DNA of 64,000 nucleotides from an uncultured Porphyromonadaceae bacterium (GCA_947567425.1 CANOLV010000002.1:171483-235482); one strand, 5' to 3'; numbered from the stretch's first letter, positions 1 through 8,771 are shown. A program made the numbers and translations. Notes: generated from the letters alone by a model not told the origin.

Positions 1-2067
1 GCCTTTGGGGTTGAAGAACATGGTCTCCGCTCCTGAGCTGTTGGGATCGTCCCATTTAAGGAATGAGCATGTGGCTGCATACAGCATAGGCGTATGCTTG
101 AAGTTGACGTTGTTGACGTCGTGCATTGTAAGCAGTCCCTCGCCGGTCCAGCTTACCGTGGTGGCATGGCCTATGTACCACCACCATACCGCCCCTTGGT
201 TCAGAAGGCGCATCATGCGGTCGTGGGCTTCTTTGGCCACGTTGTCGATGAGCGGAAACGCATCGACATGGATTTTATGGTATACTGCCTGCGATCCGTA
301 GCGCGTGGCGACCATCAGGTTATGGGACTTTTCCATCTGGTCGATATGGTCGCGTCTGTCTCCGTCGTCGGTGGCGAGCACCACGCGGTTTTTCCAGTCG
401 TCCTTGTCGGTATCGGCGATATATGTCCTGATTTTTTCCACCGCGGCGCGGGCTTCGGATGTCGAATTGACAGGAATCCTGCCTACACCGATGCAGTGGT
501 AGTCGTTGCCGGGGGTGCGTCCTGAGCCTTCGCGGAGAAATGCGAGATAGTCCTCGGTGGTGTAGGATGAATTGTCCGACCCTCCGTGTATGGTCTGCCA
601 TTGAGGCAGTATGTTGTTTTTATTGTCGCGGGCCGTGGCCGAGATGGCGCGGTGGTCGCTTAACGCGCGGCCGAACATCAGTGCGTAGCGCAGTTTGCTG
701 TCGGAGGTGTTTGTGCCACCCCCTTTGTCCCATAGCATCTTGAGCATCTTGCGGAATGCATTGAAGTCGGGGGTTCCCGACGAGAATTCGTTGTATACCG
801 ATTCGTGGGTCACCACCATCACCTCAAGCCCTTCGGAACTGCGGTGTATGTCGGCGAGCTGTTCGGCGTATGTCTGCCATTGAGGGAGAGTGAATATGAC
901 CATGTCCGGCACGTCGGCGCCGTGCAGATTCTGATTGGGGGCCGTACCGGCAAGCGCCGGTGCCGGAAGTGTCCCGTCAGGATTCCACGCCGTGTAGGTG
1001 CGCCACCCATGTTCGGTTGCCGTCCAGATTGCTGTGCCCTCCTTGATCGATGCTTTCACCTCTTTGATGTCCCAGGGTGAGGTGACATCCCATATCCGTG
1101 TGTTCTCTGTCGCTCCTGACAGTGCCACTGCACCGGCGTCGGTGCGGAAGGTCAGTTGCGCTCCTTCGAGCCGCAGATGGCGGTTGTAGGTTATGAAGAT
1201 ATTGTCTAAACGTGCAAGTCTGACTATCGGTGACGCCGTGGCAAACCGGATGCCGAGCTTCAGGCGGTCGCCTTCAGCCTCCGTCTGCGACGATATGGCC
1301 GACAGGCGGTAGTGCAGGGCCGAGTCGTCGCCGGTGTTGGTGAGGGTGTTGGTGTTGTTGATGGGAAGGTCTGAACCGTTGACCGTGAAGGATACCGTGG
1401 ATTTGTTTTCATTGGTCTTTATGGCGAAGTTGCAGTCTATCCACAATGAATTGTCGGAACGCCCGGGAAACCGGAAGTCGAAGGTCTGCGACCGGGTGTA
1501 CATGAAGTCTTCGCCGAGAAACTCATGTCCGGTTCCGCCGGCCGACACAAGTTCCTGCTCGTGATATACTGTCTCCTTGAACGTTGTGGCCGCGTTGTTC
1601 CCCGAAGCGGGCGATGCCGTTGAGGGTATGGCGGTGTCGTCGCCGGTGTCCGACAGAAAGTAGAAAGCCTCCTGCGAATAGTAGTTGGGCATGCGGGTAA
1701 ACCGTCCGTTGGTGCCGCGCGTCCAGCTTTCTGGGCCTTGGGCGTAGAATACGAGTCCGCGGGCGGTGGTTTCAGAAGCCGTCCGTGGCAGATCGTCGAT
1801 ATATGTCGACGACGTGAGTATGTCGGATATCGGGGCGCCTCCGTAGCCGTAGACCCTCACCTTGGATGGGTCTGTGAAGCCCCATTGCCGGAGCGTCGAC
1901 GCAGGTATCTGGTACATTCCGCTTTCTGTCACCTTGATTTTGACCCATCGGCCTTCTGCGAGAGCCGAGACGGACCTGTAGGCCGTGCCCGGCTGCGCGG
2001 TGGCCGACAAGGCGCACAGTGCGGCTATAATGAGTTGGATATGGCGGATATATGATGGTAGGTTCAT
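1..2067 (-). CDS. porU: PorU, type IX secretion system sortase (5' part; continues past the left edge)
   Basis: About 689 residues are visible, read from an ATG at 2067, and the frame is open to base 1, so the C-terminal part lies outside. A signal peptide (about residues 1-24, ending near SATAQ) is followed by a beta-rich N-terminal region and then a gingipain-type C25 peptidase domain. The catalytic pair is visible: His in WYIGHAT and, about 35 residues later, Cys in AATCSF. In the family, PorU sits on the outer membrane, cuts off the C-terminal sorting domain of T9SS cargo and joins the cargo to lipopolysaccharide. That fits this window, which encodes two proteins with T9SS sorting tails (25858-26301, 37352-37777). 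The family assignment is confident; action on those two proteins is inference. Confidence 0.9.
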   Translation of the reverse strand, partial: MNLPSYIRHIQLIIAALCALSATAQPGTAYRSVSALAEGRWVKIKVTESGMYQIPASTLRQWGFTDPSKVRVYGYGGAPISDILTSSTYIDDLPRTASETTARGLVFYAQGPESWTRGTNGRFTRMPNYYSQEAFYFLSDTGDDTAIPSTASPASGNNAATTFKETVYHEQELVSAGGTGHEFLGEDFMYTRSQTFDFRFPGRSDNSLWIDCNFAIKTNENKSTVSFTVNGSDLPINNTNTLTNTGDDSALHYRLSAISSQTEAEGDRLKLGIRFATASPIVRLARLDNIFITYNRHLRLEGAQLTFRTDAGAVALSGATENTRIWDVTSPWDIKEVKASIKEGTAIWTATEHGWRTYTAWNPDGTLPAPALAGTAPNQNLHGADVPDMVIFTLPQWQTYAEQLADIHRSSEGLEVMVVTHESVYNEFSSGTPDFNAFRKMLKMLWDKGGGTNTSDSKLRYALMFGRALSDHRAISATARDNKNNILPQWQTIHGGSDNSSYTTEDYLAFLREGSGRTPGNDYHCIGVGRIPVNSTSEARAAVEKIRTYIADTDKDDWKNRVVLATDDGDRRDHIDQMEKSHNLMVATRYGSQAVYHKIHVDAFPLIDNVAKEAHDRMMRLLNQGAVWWWYIGHATTVSWTGEGLLTMHDVNNVNFKHTPMLYAATCSFLKWDDPNSSGAETMFFNPKG

Positions 2068-2188
2068 TGCGGTTCTGGTTTTTAGAGCCTGTCATTAGAG
2101 AGATAATCCCTTAATTTTAAGAACGTGCTTAAGGGCTGAATATTGTATGCGCATTCGGGATGGCGTTGAAGCCGGACGGATAGGAATC

Positions 2189-2223
2189 AAAAAAGGTCTA
2201 TCCTTCACGGACAGACCTTTTTT
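2189..2223 (-). terminator. Intrinsic terminator of the tRNA operon (symmetric)
   Basis: An 11-bp perfect inverted repeat (AAAAAAGGTCT / AGACCTTTTTT) begins two bases past the tRNA-Gly discriminator. Because it starts with A6 and ends with T6 it could stop transcription from either side. Confidence 0.85.
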
Positions 2224-2224
2224 G

Positions 2225-2297
2225 AGCGGAAGACGAGGCTCAAACTCGCGACCCTCAGCTTGGAAGGCTGATGCTCTATCAACTGAGCTACTTCCGC
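2225..2297 (-). tRNA. tRNA-Gly (anticodon TCC)
   Basis: This 73-nt cloverleaf has acceptor arms GCGGAAG and CTTCCGC, a D arm with AGCTC, anticodon loop CTTCCAA (anticodon TCC) and a TTTGAGC T-loop region. The discriminator is U (base 2225), as expected for tRNA-Gly. CCA is not encoded. It lies 8 nt downstream of tRNA-Tyr and shares its promoter and terminator. Confidence 0.95.
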
Positions 2298-2305
2298 ATA
2301 ATTTG

Positions 2306-2388
2306 TGGGCGAAGATGGATTCGAACCACCGAAGGTATAAACCAGCAGATTTACAGTCTGCCCCATTTGGCCACTCTGGTATTCGCCC
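2306..2388 (-). tRNA. tRNA-Tyr (anticodon GTA)
   Basis: This 83-nt class II tRNA has acceptor arms GGGCGAA and TTCGCCC, anticodon loop CTGTAAA (GTA), an extended variable arm, a GGTTCGAATCC T arm and discriminator A. It is the first gene of a two-tRNA operon with tRNA-Gly. Confidence 0.95.
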
Positions 2389-2417
2389 GTTTGGTGTGCT
2401 AATTCCAAATTAGCGCA

Positions 2418-2448
2418 CAAAGGTAATGATAATTATTTTACCGCGCAA
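2418..2448 (-). promoter_or_regulatory. Bacteroidales promoter for tRNA-Tyr/tRNA-Gly
   Basis: TACCTTTG (-7 element, 2418-2425) is preceded after a 20-base spacer by TTG (2446-2448), matching the Bacteroidales consensus. The -33 part lies inside the 3' end of ribH. Confidence 0.7.
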
Positions 2449-2906
2449 GAAAAATCGACCATTTTTATCGCGGCTTCGGCCGCTTCCGCACCTTTGTTGC
2501 CGAGGCATCCTCCGGCACGGTCGATGGCATCCTGCTCGGTGTCTACGGTCAATACTCCGAATATCACCGGTTTGGAGCCTCTGGCGTTAAGTTCGGTTAC
2601 TCCTGCTGTGACGCTCTGGCACACATAGTCGAAGTGAGGTGTGCCACCACGGATCACGCATCCGAACACCATCACGGCATCGTACTTGTCAAGTACGCGC
2701 GCGGCGCCGAAAGTCAGCTCCACGGCGCCCGGCACATGATATGTGTCGAAGTCCACGTTGTTGGCCTTGAGTACCTGGCAGGCTCCCTCGGTGAGGGCTT
2801 CTGTGATGTGGGAATTCCATTCGGCGGTGATGATGGCCATCTTTGTTCCCTCTTTCAGTGCGGGCAGATTCCCCTTCGGGGCTCCTGTTGAGAGTGCTGT
2901 TGACAT
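2433..2906 (-). CDS. ribH: 6,7-dimethyl-8-ribityllumazine synthase
   Basis: The 157-residue protein has the usual length of lumazine synthase. The enzyme condenses 5-amino-6-ribitylaminouracil with 3,4-dihydroxy-2-butanone 4-phosphate in the penultimate step of riboflavin synthesis, as a cytoplasmic oligomer. Motifs seen are AEWNSHIT near residue 28, the PGAVE substrate loop near 59, GCVIRGGTPHFDYV near 82-95 with the catalytic His, and DRAGG followed by NKGAEAA near the end with the phosphate-binding Arg. It stands apart from other riboflavin genes. The kinase-like gene upstream ends 23 bases before its ATG, so the two may be co-transcribed. Confidence 0.96.
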   Translation of the reverse strand: MSTALSTGAPKGNLPALKEGTKMAIITAEWNSHITEALTEGACQVLKANNVDFDTYHVPGAVELTFGAARVLDKYDAVMVFGCVIRGGTPHFDYVCQSVTAGVTELNARGSKPVIFGVLTVDTEQDAIDRAGGCLGNKGAEAAEAAIKMVDFSCAVK

Positions 2907-2929
2907 ATATGGGGGTGTTTAGAGTGTGT

Positions 2930-3805
2930 CTAAATATTGTTTTCTGCAAAGGACTTTGCTTCCTGTATGATTTTCACTGCGGTCTCATTCTCGATATTGT
3001 CGATAGTGGCCGAGGTGACGTCGTTCTTTATGAGCGCATCGATTATGCCGGCCACAAATGCCGCGAACCAATGGCGGTTTTCCTGGCGTTGGCCGGCGTT
3101 GGCCTTGTCGACCGACTTGCGGTGGAAGAAATCGAGCGAGCCTGTCGGGCTGTCGTAGTTGACCATATTGAATGAGTAGAAGCTTACGTGGTCGCTGAAA
3201 GCCTTGGCCGCATTCTCTTTGTTGAATATGTCGCGGAGGTCGGCGGTCCGGGTCACTACTATGTTCGACGATTCGAAATTCTCGAGTATGGCCGGCATTA
3301 CTTTGGTGATGCGGTGCACGCGGTTCATATCGAAGTTGGGCACATAGACCACTATGGCATGGCGTTCGGCCGCATACTTGACTATGTCGTAGATGCGGTC
3401 ATGTCCGCGCGGGTCCACGCAGTAGTTGCCTCCGAACACTAATATGTCGTCCGGGTCGATTCTGGGCCAGACCACTCCGAAACTTTCAAGCGGATAGCTG
3501 CCGTAGCGCACAGATGATCCGGTCTGCCCCTCGGCTCCGTTGAATATCAGTTTCACGGGGGTGGTCCCTTCTGTGTACCGGTCGATCGAGCGCACGTCCA
3601 CGCCGTTGGACTGCAGGAAGTTCACGATGATGTCACCGACGTGGTCATTGGCCGCCTCGCTGACGAAGCTTACCTGCCGCCCGTCTGATCCGAGTCGGGC
3701 CGCCGCGTTGAGCAGCACTCCTCCTGGAAATGATTCTCCGGGAATGTCGTCGGTGAATAGAATCTCAAGAGAGCTTTCGCCGATTATGATGATTTTTCTG
3801 TCCAT
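2930..3805 (-). CDS. PfkB/ribokinase-family sugar kinase-like protein lacking the usual GAGD motif
   Basis: I place the start at 3805, eight bases past the stop of the isomerase gene and behind a GGAG-like site; this gives 291 residues. A longer frame to 3889 would run into the isomerase. The N-terminal half keeps the family's sugar-binding features (GESSLEI, then PGGVLLNAAARLG near residues 26-38, and a beta-clasp stretch ending in VKLIF). The C-terminal signature, normally DTTGAGD with the catalytic Asp and anion hole, is replaced by a stretch reading ENRHWFAAFVAG. The fold is therefore PfkB, but ATP-dependent sugar phosphorylation is doubtful. Its place behind an arabinose-5-phosphate isomerase suggests a link to sugar-phosphate or Kdo metabolism (inference). 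Confidence 0.75.
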   Translation of the reverse strand: MDRKIIIIGESSLEILFTDDIPGESFPGGVLLNAAARLGSDGRQVSFVSEAANDHVGDIIVNFLQSNGVDVRSIDRYTEGTTPVKLIFNGAEGQTGSSVRYGSYPLESFGVVWPRIDPDDILVFGGNYCVDPRGHDRIYDIVKYAAERHAIVVYVPNFDMNRVHRITKVMPAILENFESSNIVVTRTADLRDIFNKENAAKAFSDHVSFYSFNMVNYDSPTGSLDFFHRKSVDKANAGQRQENRHWFAAFVAGIIDALIKNDVTSATIDNIENETAVKIIQEAKSFAENNI

Positions 3806-3812
3806 AATTGTT

Positions 3813-4445
3813 TTATTTCTCCTCGGTCCTCTCGCCGCGCGATACTGAACCGAGATATCCGCCATGGTGACGTTTGGCGTAATCCTCACGGGTGAATCCT
3901 GTAAGCCGCATCACGTTGACCACGAGCACGTCGCCTATGACGGTCATCATGGTGGTGGATGTGGTGGGGGTCAGTCCGAGCGGACATACTTCAGGAGCGC
4001 CTCCGGTCGACAGTGTGGCGTCGGCCATAGAGCTTAACTCGCTGTCGGGATTGCCGGTGATGACGATCATCGGGATCTGGGGATAAAGGTTGCGGGTCAG
4101 ATGTACCAGATCGATGATCTCGCGCGTCTTGCCGGAATTGCTGATCAGCAGCATGACATCGTTTGGCTGAAGCACTCCGAGGTCGCCGTGCTGTGCCTCC
4201 GACGGATGCAGGTTGACTGCCGGTGTGCCGGTCGACGAGAATGTGGTGGCGATGTTCATGGCTATCTGTCCGGCCTTGCCCATTCCGGAAGTGACGACTT
4301 TTCCGTTAAGTCCGTGGACATTGCGGATGATGATATCGACAGCCTTGTCATAATCGTCGGTTATAGGTATCGAGGCTATGGCACGGCTCTCGCTGTCAAG
4401 GATTTGACGCATGGATTGCTGTATGTCGGTCATATCGGTAATCAT
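3813..4445 (-). CDS. kdsD: Arabinose-5-phosphate isomerase, SIS domain only (KdsD/KpsF type)
   Basis: At 210 residues this is a single SIS (sugar isomerase) domain; the E. coli enzyme is about 328 residues because it carries two CBS domains that are absent here. Short SIS-only forms are known in Bacteroides. The enzyme interconverts ribulose 5-phosphate and arabinose 5-phosphate, the first step to the lipopolysaccharide sugar Kdo. Visible motifs are SGMGKAG near 53-59, the phosphate loop SNSGKTRE near 101, and SEAQHGDLG near 82-90. The predicted promoter ends 11 bases before the first ATG (4445), so the in-frame ATG at 4433 may be the true start. It forms a two-gene unit with the PfkB-like gene. 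Confidence 0.88.
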   Translation of the reverse strand: MITDMTDIQQSMRQILDSESRAIASIPITDDYDKAVDIIIRNVHGLNGKVVTSGMGKAGQIAMNIATTFSSTGTPAVNLHPSEAQHGDLGVLQPNDVMLLISNSGKTREIIDLVHLTRNLYPQIPMIVITGNPDSELSSMADATLSTGGAPEVCPLGLTPTTSTTMMTVIGDVLVVNVMRLTGFTREDYAKRHHGGYLGSVSRGERTEEK

Positions 4446-4456
4446 TATTAAGCCTA

Positions 4457-4486
4457 CAAACTTAATTAAAATATCTCAGATATCAA
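4457..4486 (-). promoter_or_regulatory. Promoter for the kdsD operon
   Basis: TAAGTTTG (4457-4464) is preceded by TTG (4484-4486) with a 19-base spacer. The expected transcription start falls only a few bases before the ATG at 4445. Confidence 0.6.
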
Positions 4487-4650
4487 TAGCCTGTGGCATT
4501 TAATATGTGGCGACTCAGTTGATTTTTGATTGTTTTTTTGTTGTCTTTTCGGTTGCATACTCTCAACTGGCAAGTGCATAATTAGCGACTTGTCCTTACA
4601 AACTTAGAAATACTTTCATGCCATGTATTTTTGTTATTCGGCTATTATGT

Positions 4651-5211
4651 TTATGGGTACAACTCGGGGTGGGTCCAATCAAGTGAAATGCCATTAGCAA
4701 CCAGCCATTCCGCAACTGTCAGATGTTTAATCCCTAAGATTTCACATATTGCAGGAAGTTTCTTGAAGACTTTGCCGTCATTGCTTAACATGGTCTCTTC
4801 TGTAATCACGACGGGTTCTTTGTCCATATTATTTAGAGCGTAATACAGCAATTTTGCATCCCCGGTTGTCATATATTGAGTTTTCTGTATAGCAAATGCT
4901 TCGGGATTCAATTTCTTCTTTTGAAGAGTAACGCAAAAGTTGTGATCTAACATATTGCTAAATTTTTTAGCGGAAGGTGGTGTAAGATCGGTGTCATTAT
5001 ATCGCAGTTTGCTGTCATTCAAAAACTCCATAAGTTCTAATGCTATACCTTTTTGTGTGCGGGAAGTTTCCAAATGAATAGTACTCAAAAATACAAGCTC
5101 CCCGGAGCGCAATTTAGTTTCAACAAAGCGTAATAATTTTATCTCATCCTTGATGGGGAGATAATAACGAGCAATAGCTACTAATGAACTGGTATCAATA
5201 ATCCCAATCAT
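4651..5211 (-). CDS. PIN-like domain protein (DUF4411-like), second gene of a toxin-antitoxin-like pair
   Basis: The 186-residue protein starts with the PIN hallmark: a hydrophobic strand then an acidic residue (MIGIIDTSSLV, Asp6). Further acidic residues follow in the middle, and TTGDAKLL near residue 118 is a likely second metal-binding site. PIN domains are Mg-dependent RNases. This arrangement, a PIN-like protein encoded just after an ImmA/IrrE-type metallopeptidase, matches the DUF4411/COG2856 pairing seen in many bacteria. Its ATG overlaps the stop of the upstream gene by four bases (ATGA), so translation is probably coupled. The region is AT-rich compared with kdsD and recA, which suggests acquisition. 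Toxin activity is inferred, not visible. Confidence 0.7.
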   Translation of the reverse strand: MIGIIDTSSLVAIARYYLPIKDEIKLLRFVETKLRSGELVFLSTIHLETSRTQKGIALELMEFLNDSKLRYNDTDLTPPSAKKFSNMLDHNFCVTLQKKKLNPEAFAIQKTQYMTTGDAKLLYYALNNMDKEPVVITEETMLSNDGKVFKKLPAICEILGIKHLTVAEWLVANGISLDWTHPELYP

Positions 5212-6347
5212 AGATACTTGCCAATTTGTTTTGGGGGTATTTTCAACTGTTCACAGAAAGATGCTTCTGAAACCAGTCCATTATAAAAAGCATGTTGCAT
5301 CGTTTCCATGTAAAGAGGTGAAACGATTGGCTTAGGAGCGCGGGCGTTGGAGGATTTTCCCTTCTGCTCTTCTTTTAGTTCTCGTTGTTTTTCCGCATAT
5401 TCTTCTTCTAATGTACGTATAATACCACGATAGTAAGGCATTGGGACTATTTTTTTGTACGCCAACCTTGTATACCAAGCCATTTTGCTGATATGTGTAG
5501 ATTGGGACAATTTGTCAATTGTGAAATTTACGTCCTCAGAATAAGAATTATATTTATCCAATTCTTTTACTGCATCTCCGGCAATCAGATAAAAAGCAAA
5601 GTCATTACACCACCGCTCAACTTTGTTAGATACGCGATTCCTTTCAACCTTGGACATGTCAAGAGCTTCTATATCCTCAACGCCTAAAAGATAGTGTCCA
5701 ATCTCATGCGCAAGAGTAAAAATTTCGCGCTTATAAGACTTTTGGCGTTTAAGCACTATTACATTGGGGTCTATATAGAAACCATCAATTGTGGCTTTTT
5801 CTCGTTTATTCCAAGTTTCAACGAACTCAAAAACATATACATTTATTTCAGCCAAGTGAGCAATCATTTCCTTTAGGAACTCACGATGATCCTTGATGTT
5901 TCTTTCAGGAATGAGAATAGACCTAACTTTATCAGCAACTTCTTTTGGATTGCACTCGATAGTAAAGGTATTATGCAACTGATACTCTAAAGTAAGTGTA
6001 TCAGTTAATGTACGGTATCCATCTAATAAACTCTTAAGTGACTCAAAAGAATCTACAATACGCTTGTCCTCGATAGAAAGCACTGATTGAAATCTGGATT
6101 TCCTAAAGAATACTTTTGTTCTCTGGTTGAATTCTATTGGTGAAAAATCTAAGTAAAACGACAATCCTTTATGGAATATTTCATCAATTCGTTTGAGCAG
6201 CGAAATTTTGATTTCCTCACAATAAATATCATTAATTGAGACAAGTTTCTTTCTTCCCTCATTTAATGATGACAACAATTCATCTTTGCTCATGCTAAAA
6301 AGCGCAAGCAGATAATCTAATCTTTCTTTATTGAATTGAGTTGTCAA
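5208..6347 (-). CDS. ImmA/IrrE-family metallopeptidase
   Basis: The 379-residue protein carries the zinc-binding motif of ImmA/IrrE peptidases, TLAHEIGHYLLG, around residues 210-221 (HExxH). A downstream ERWCNDFAFYLIAG segment occupies the place where this family supplies its third ligand and supporting helix. The first 150 residues are helical without a clear helix-turn-helix, and the C-terminus has a charged coiled stretch (EEEYAEKQRELKEEQ) followed by a short tail. Family members usually cleave a repressor or antitoxin. The gene is the first of a two-gene AT-rich operon with the PIN-like gene and may control it (inference). A TACTTTTG -7-like element lies at 6386-6393, about 40 bases before the ATG. 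Confidence 0.78.
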   Translation of the reverse strand: MTTQFNKERLDYLLALFSMSKDELLSSLNEGRKKLVSINDIYCEEIKISLLKRIDEIFHKGLSFYLDFSPIEFNQRTKVFFRKSRFQSVLSIEDKRIVDSFESLKSLLDGYRTLTDTLTLEYQLHNTFTIECNPKEVADKVRSILIPERNIKDHREFLKEMIAHLAEINVYVFEFVETWNKREKATIDGFYIDPNVIVLKRQKSYKREIFTLAHEIGHYLLGVEDIEALDMSKVERNRVSNKVERWCNDFAFYLIAGDAVKELDKYNSYSEDVNFTIDKLSQSTHISKMAWYTRLAYKKIVPMPYYRGIIRTLEEEYAEKQRELKEEQKGKSSNARAPKPIVSPLYMETMQHAFYNGLVSEASFCEQLKIPPKQIGKYL

Positions 6348-6464
6348 TCTATGCTTTTTACTGTTAGAGGTTACTATTAGTTATGCAAAAGTACAAAAAT
6401 ATGAAGTGGCAGGCATGAGTTTTTAATAAAAAAGTCACTTCACAGCATTTTTTGACCAATTTAA

Positions 6465-6504
6465 CCGATGCCCCGCAGAGGGGCATCGGTCGGTCTGCTT
6501 TTTT
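6465..6504. terminator. Hairpin terminator between the PIN/ImmA operon and recA
   Basis: A perfect 10-bp stem (CCGATGCCCC, 6465-6474, with GGGGCATCGG, 6480-6489) encloses a 5-base loop 44 bases past the recA stop. The T run (6499-6504) follows on the plus strand. On the minus strand, where recA ends, the tail is only moderately T-rich, so the call for recA is reasonable but not ideal. Confidence 0.6.
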
Positions 6505-6532
6505 ATGTTGACGGCTATGCCGCGGCGATGCT

Positions 6533-7738
6533 TTAGTCGCGTACGTCGTCCTCGATTCCGAATTCGTCGTCGGGGAAGAGGCCGTCCTCGAGGTCGGTGT
6601 CGTCGATTTCGGCGGGCTCTTCGTCCTTCTTCTCCTCCTTGATGCTCTTGAGGGTCAGTTTCGTCTTTGAAGTTTTGCCCGATGAGGCCTCTTCTTTGAG
6701 CGCATCCATGATTTTTGCCTCAAGCTCGTCGGCGAGTTCGGGGTTGTCTGAGATCACGCGTTTTGCCGCGTCGCGTCCCTGCGCTATCTTCGAACCGTCG
6801 TAGCTGAACCACGAACCGCTCTTCTTTATGATGTCGTATTCTACGCCGAGGTCTATGATTTCGCCCGCCTTGGAGATGCCTTCGCCGAACATTATGTCAA
6901 ATTCTGCGCGTTTGAAGGGGGGTGCCACCTTGTTTTTCACCACTTTCACTTTGGCATGGCGGCCTATCACATCCTCGCCGTCCTTGACTGTCGACGATGG
7001 ACGGATCTCCACGCGGACACTCGCATAGAATTTGAGCGCGTTGCCTCCGGTGGTCGTTTCCGACGGACCGAACGACATCCCTCCGATCTTGTCGCGGAGC
7101 TGGTTGATGAAGATGCATGTGGTGTTGGTGCGGGCTATGGTGCCGGTCAGCTTTCTCATGGCCTGCGACATGAGGCGCGCCTGGAGGCCTACGTTGCGGT
7201 CGCCCATGTCTCCCTCTATTTCGCTTTTGGGAGTAAGCGCGGCCACGGAATCGATGACTATTATGTCTATGGCCGACGAGCGGATAAGCTGTTCGGTGAT
7301 CTCAAGGGCCTGTTCGCCGTTGTCTGGCTGGGATATGAGCAGATTGTCCACGTCCACTCCGAGCTTTTCGGCGTAGAAGCGGTCAAATGCGTGTTCGGCG
7401 TCGATGATGGCCGCGATGCCTCCGCGCTTCTGTGCTTCGGCTATGGCATGGATGGCCAGGGTGGTCTTTCCTGACGATTCCGGACCATATATCTCTGTGA
7501 TGCGGCCTTTGGGGAATCCTCCCACTCCGAGGGCGAAGTTGAGGCCGATCGAGCCGGTGGGCACTACTTCGACGTTCTCCACATTGTCGTCGCCTAATTT
7601 CATGACGGCACCGCGCCCATAGGTTTTCTCGATACGTTCCATGGCCGAGGTCAGGGCACTGAGCTTTGCCGCAACGGGATCGTCGGTAGTGGCCTTTTTC
7701 TTCAGGGAAGCCTTTTTGGCCTTTTCAGGTTTTTCCAT
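6533..7738 (-). CDS. recA: Recombinase A
   Basis: RecA forms ATP-dependent filaments on single-stranded DNA for strand exchange and for the SOS response. The Walker A motif GPESSGKTT is at residues 85-93. The Walker B strand ([10 protein letters not shown]), the L1/L2 region ([10 protein letters not shown], then [10 protein letters not shown]) and the core are all standard. At 401 residues it is longer than the usual 350. There is a lysine-rich N-terminal extension of about 20 residues and an acidic C-terminal tail of about 50 residues rich in D and E. It is monocistronic: a hairpin follows, and a TATCTTTG -7 element lies about 60 bases upstream. I see no clear LexA-type operator. Confidence 0.98.
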   Translation of the reverse strand: MEKPEKAKKASLKKKATTDDPVAAKLSALTSAMERIEKTYGRGAVMKLGDDNVENVEVVPTGSIGLNFALGVGGFPKGRITEIYGPESSGKTTLAIHAIAEAQKRGGIAAIIDAEHAFDRFYAEKLGVDVDNLLISQPDNGEQALEITEQLIRSSAIDIIVIDSVAALTPKSEIEGDMGDRNVGLQARLMSQAMRKLTGTIARTNTTCIFINQLRDKIGGMSFGPSETTTGGNALKFYASVRVEIRPSSTVKDGEDVIGRHAKVKVVKNKVAPPFKRAEFDIMFGEGISKAGEIIDLGVEYDIIKKSGSWFSYDGSKIAQGRDAAKRVISDNPELADELEAKIMDALKEEASSGKTSKTKLTLKSIKEEKKDEEPAEIDDTDLEDGLFPDDEFGIEDDVRD

Positions 7739-7800
7739 TTTGAGGTCTGTATTTTAGAGTTATTGATTGTCTGTATTTATTGCGTTGTCTTTCGACAATA

Positions 7801-7808
7801 CAAAGATA
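7801..7808 (-). promoter_or_regulatory. -7 element upstream of recA
   Basis: TATCTTTG matches TAnnTTTG. A TTTG at 7823-7826 lies 14 bases further up, shorter than the usual spacing, so only the -7 box is supported. Confidence 0.45.
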
Positions 7809-7865
7809 GTGCCGAGTATGTGCAAAACTACGGCACAGTACAGTTAAATTTGTCTAAAACACGGT

Positions 7866-8771
7866 TCAGGACTTCTGAAACTCAGATGGAGACATGCCTG
7901 TAAGATGCTTGAAATACTTGCCGAACGACGATTGGTTGGTGAAGTTGAGGTCGTAGGCTATCTGCTGTATGTTCTTTCCGGAGAACCGGAGCATGTTCTT
8001 TGCTTCGAGAATGACATGCTCGGCTATCCACTGGGCGGCGCTGCGTCCGGTGGTCTCCTTGATGATCAGCGACAGGTATTTGGGCGAGATGAAGAGCTTG
8101 TCGGCATAGAATCCCACTGCGCGTTCGGTGCGGTAGTGCTTCTTCACCAGGCGCATGAATTCGTGCACGTAGTTGATGCGGCGTGAGCGGGTAGGCTCTA
8201 TGCTTTCGGCCTCGACGTGGCGGTTGCCGAGATCGAGTATCTGATACATGAGGGCCGCCACAAGATTGCGCCCTATGCTCCGCGAGAAGGGCGACTGGCT
8301 GTTGCACGATGCGTTCGTGTGGAGCAGGTCCAGATATTTCCGGAGTATGGCCGATTCGTCGTCGGTCAGGCTGAGGATGGGATTGGTCTGTTTGCCGCGG
8401 GCATAGTTCATGCCTATGACAGTAGTGTCGATGTTGATGCTCTCAAGGAAGTCTGTGGACATGAACAGCATGTAGGCCGACAGATTGGCCGAGTCCATGT
8501 CGTCGACGTTGATGATGGACTGGGGGGTGATGAAGATGAGGGCGTTTTCCGACACCTCGTAGCTCTCCATGTTGATGGTGATGTGGCTGATTCCTCCGAA
8601 TGTCAGCAGAATGGTCAGACCGTCGAACCGGATGGGGCTCGTCGTGTTGTGCGACGGAAACGACCTGCCCTCGAAGCGCGACAGGATATAGTCGGTGCCC
8701 ATGCGGCTGTAGTCGGTCGCGAATTCCTTCACGGAGATGAGGTCGGAGAACTTGACGGAATGTTGGAGCAT
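7866..8771 (-). CDS. AraC-family transcriptional regulator
   Basis: The 301-residue protein has an N-terminal cupin-like sensing domain (about residues 20-160) and a C-terminal AraC/XylS DNA-binding domain. In the latter both helix-turn-helix units are visible: a first motif around VGFYADKLFISPKYLSLIIKETTG, split by a linker from the second, IQQIAYDLNFTNQSSFGKYFK, ending in the family's typical GMSPSEFQ. This layout is common in Bacteroidales regulators that respond to small metabolites. It stands alone between recA and the divergent YbhN-like gene. The 206-base gap upstream could hold its own operator, but I cannot name a ligand or target. Confidence 0.9.
   Translation of the reverse strand: MLQHSVKFSDLISVKEFATDYSRMGTDYILSRFEGRSFPSHNTTSPIRFDGLTILLTFGGISHITINMESYEVSENALIFITPQSIINVDDMDSANLSAYMLFMSTDFLESINIDTTVIGMNYARGKQTNPILSLTDDESAILRKYLDLLHTNASCNSQSPFSRSIGRNLVAALMYQILDLGNRHVEAESIEPTRSRRINYVHEFMRLVKKHYRTERAVGFYADKLFISPKYLSLIIKETTGRSAAQWIAEHVILEAKNMLRFSGKNIQQIAYDLNFTNQSSFGKYFKHLTGMSPSEFQKS

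Noticed and set aside
305-1564. Plus-strand open frames opposite porU
   Set aside because: They are antisense to a continuous porU frame with matching protein motifs and have no start signals or family features.
2147-2413. Open frames across the tRNA pair
   Set aside because: They are the two tRNA genes read as protein in either direction; cloverleaf and anticodons are clear.
4457-4606. Two copies of ACAAACTTA flanking the left side of the ImmA/PIN island as an attachment repeat
   Set aside because: Each copy is part of a TAAGTTTG promoter-type box, both lie on the same side of the island, and the match is too short.
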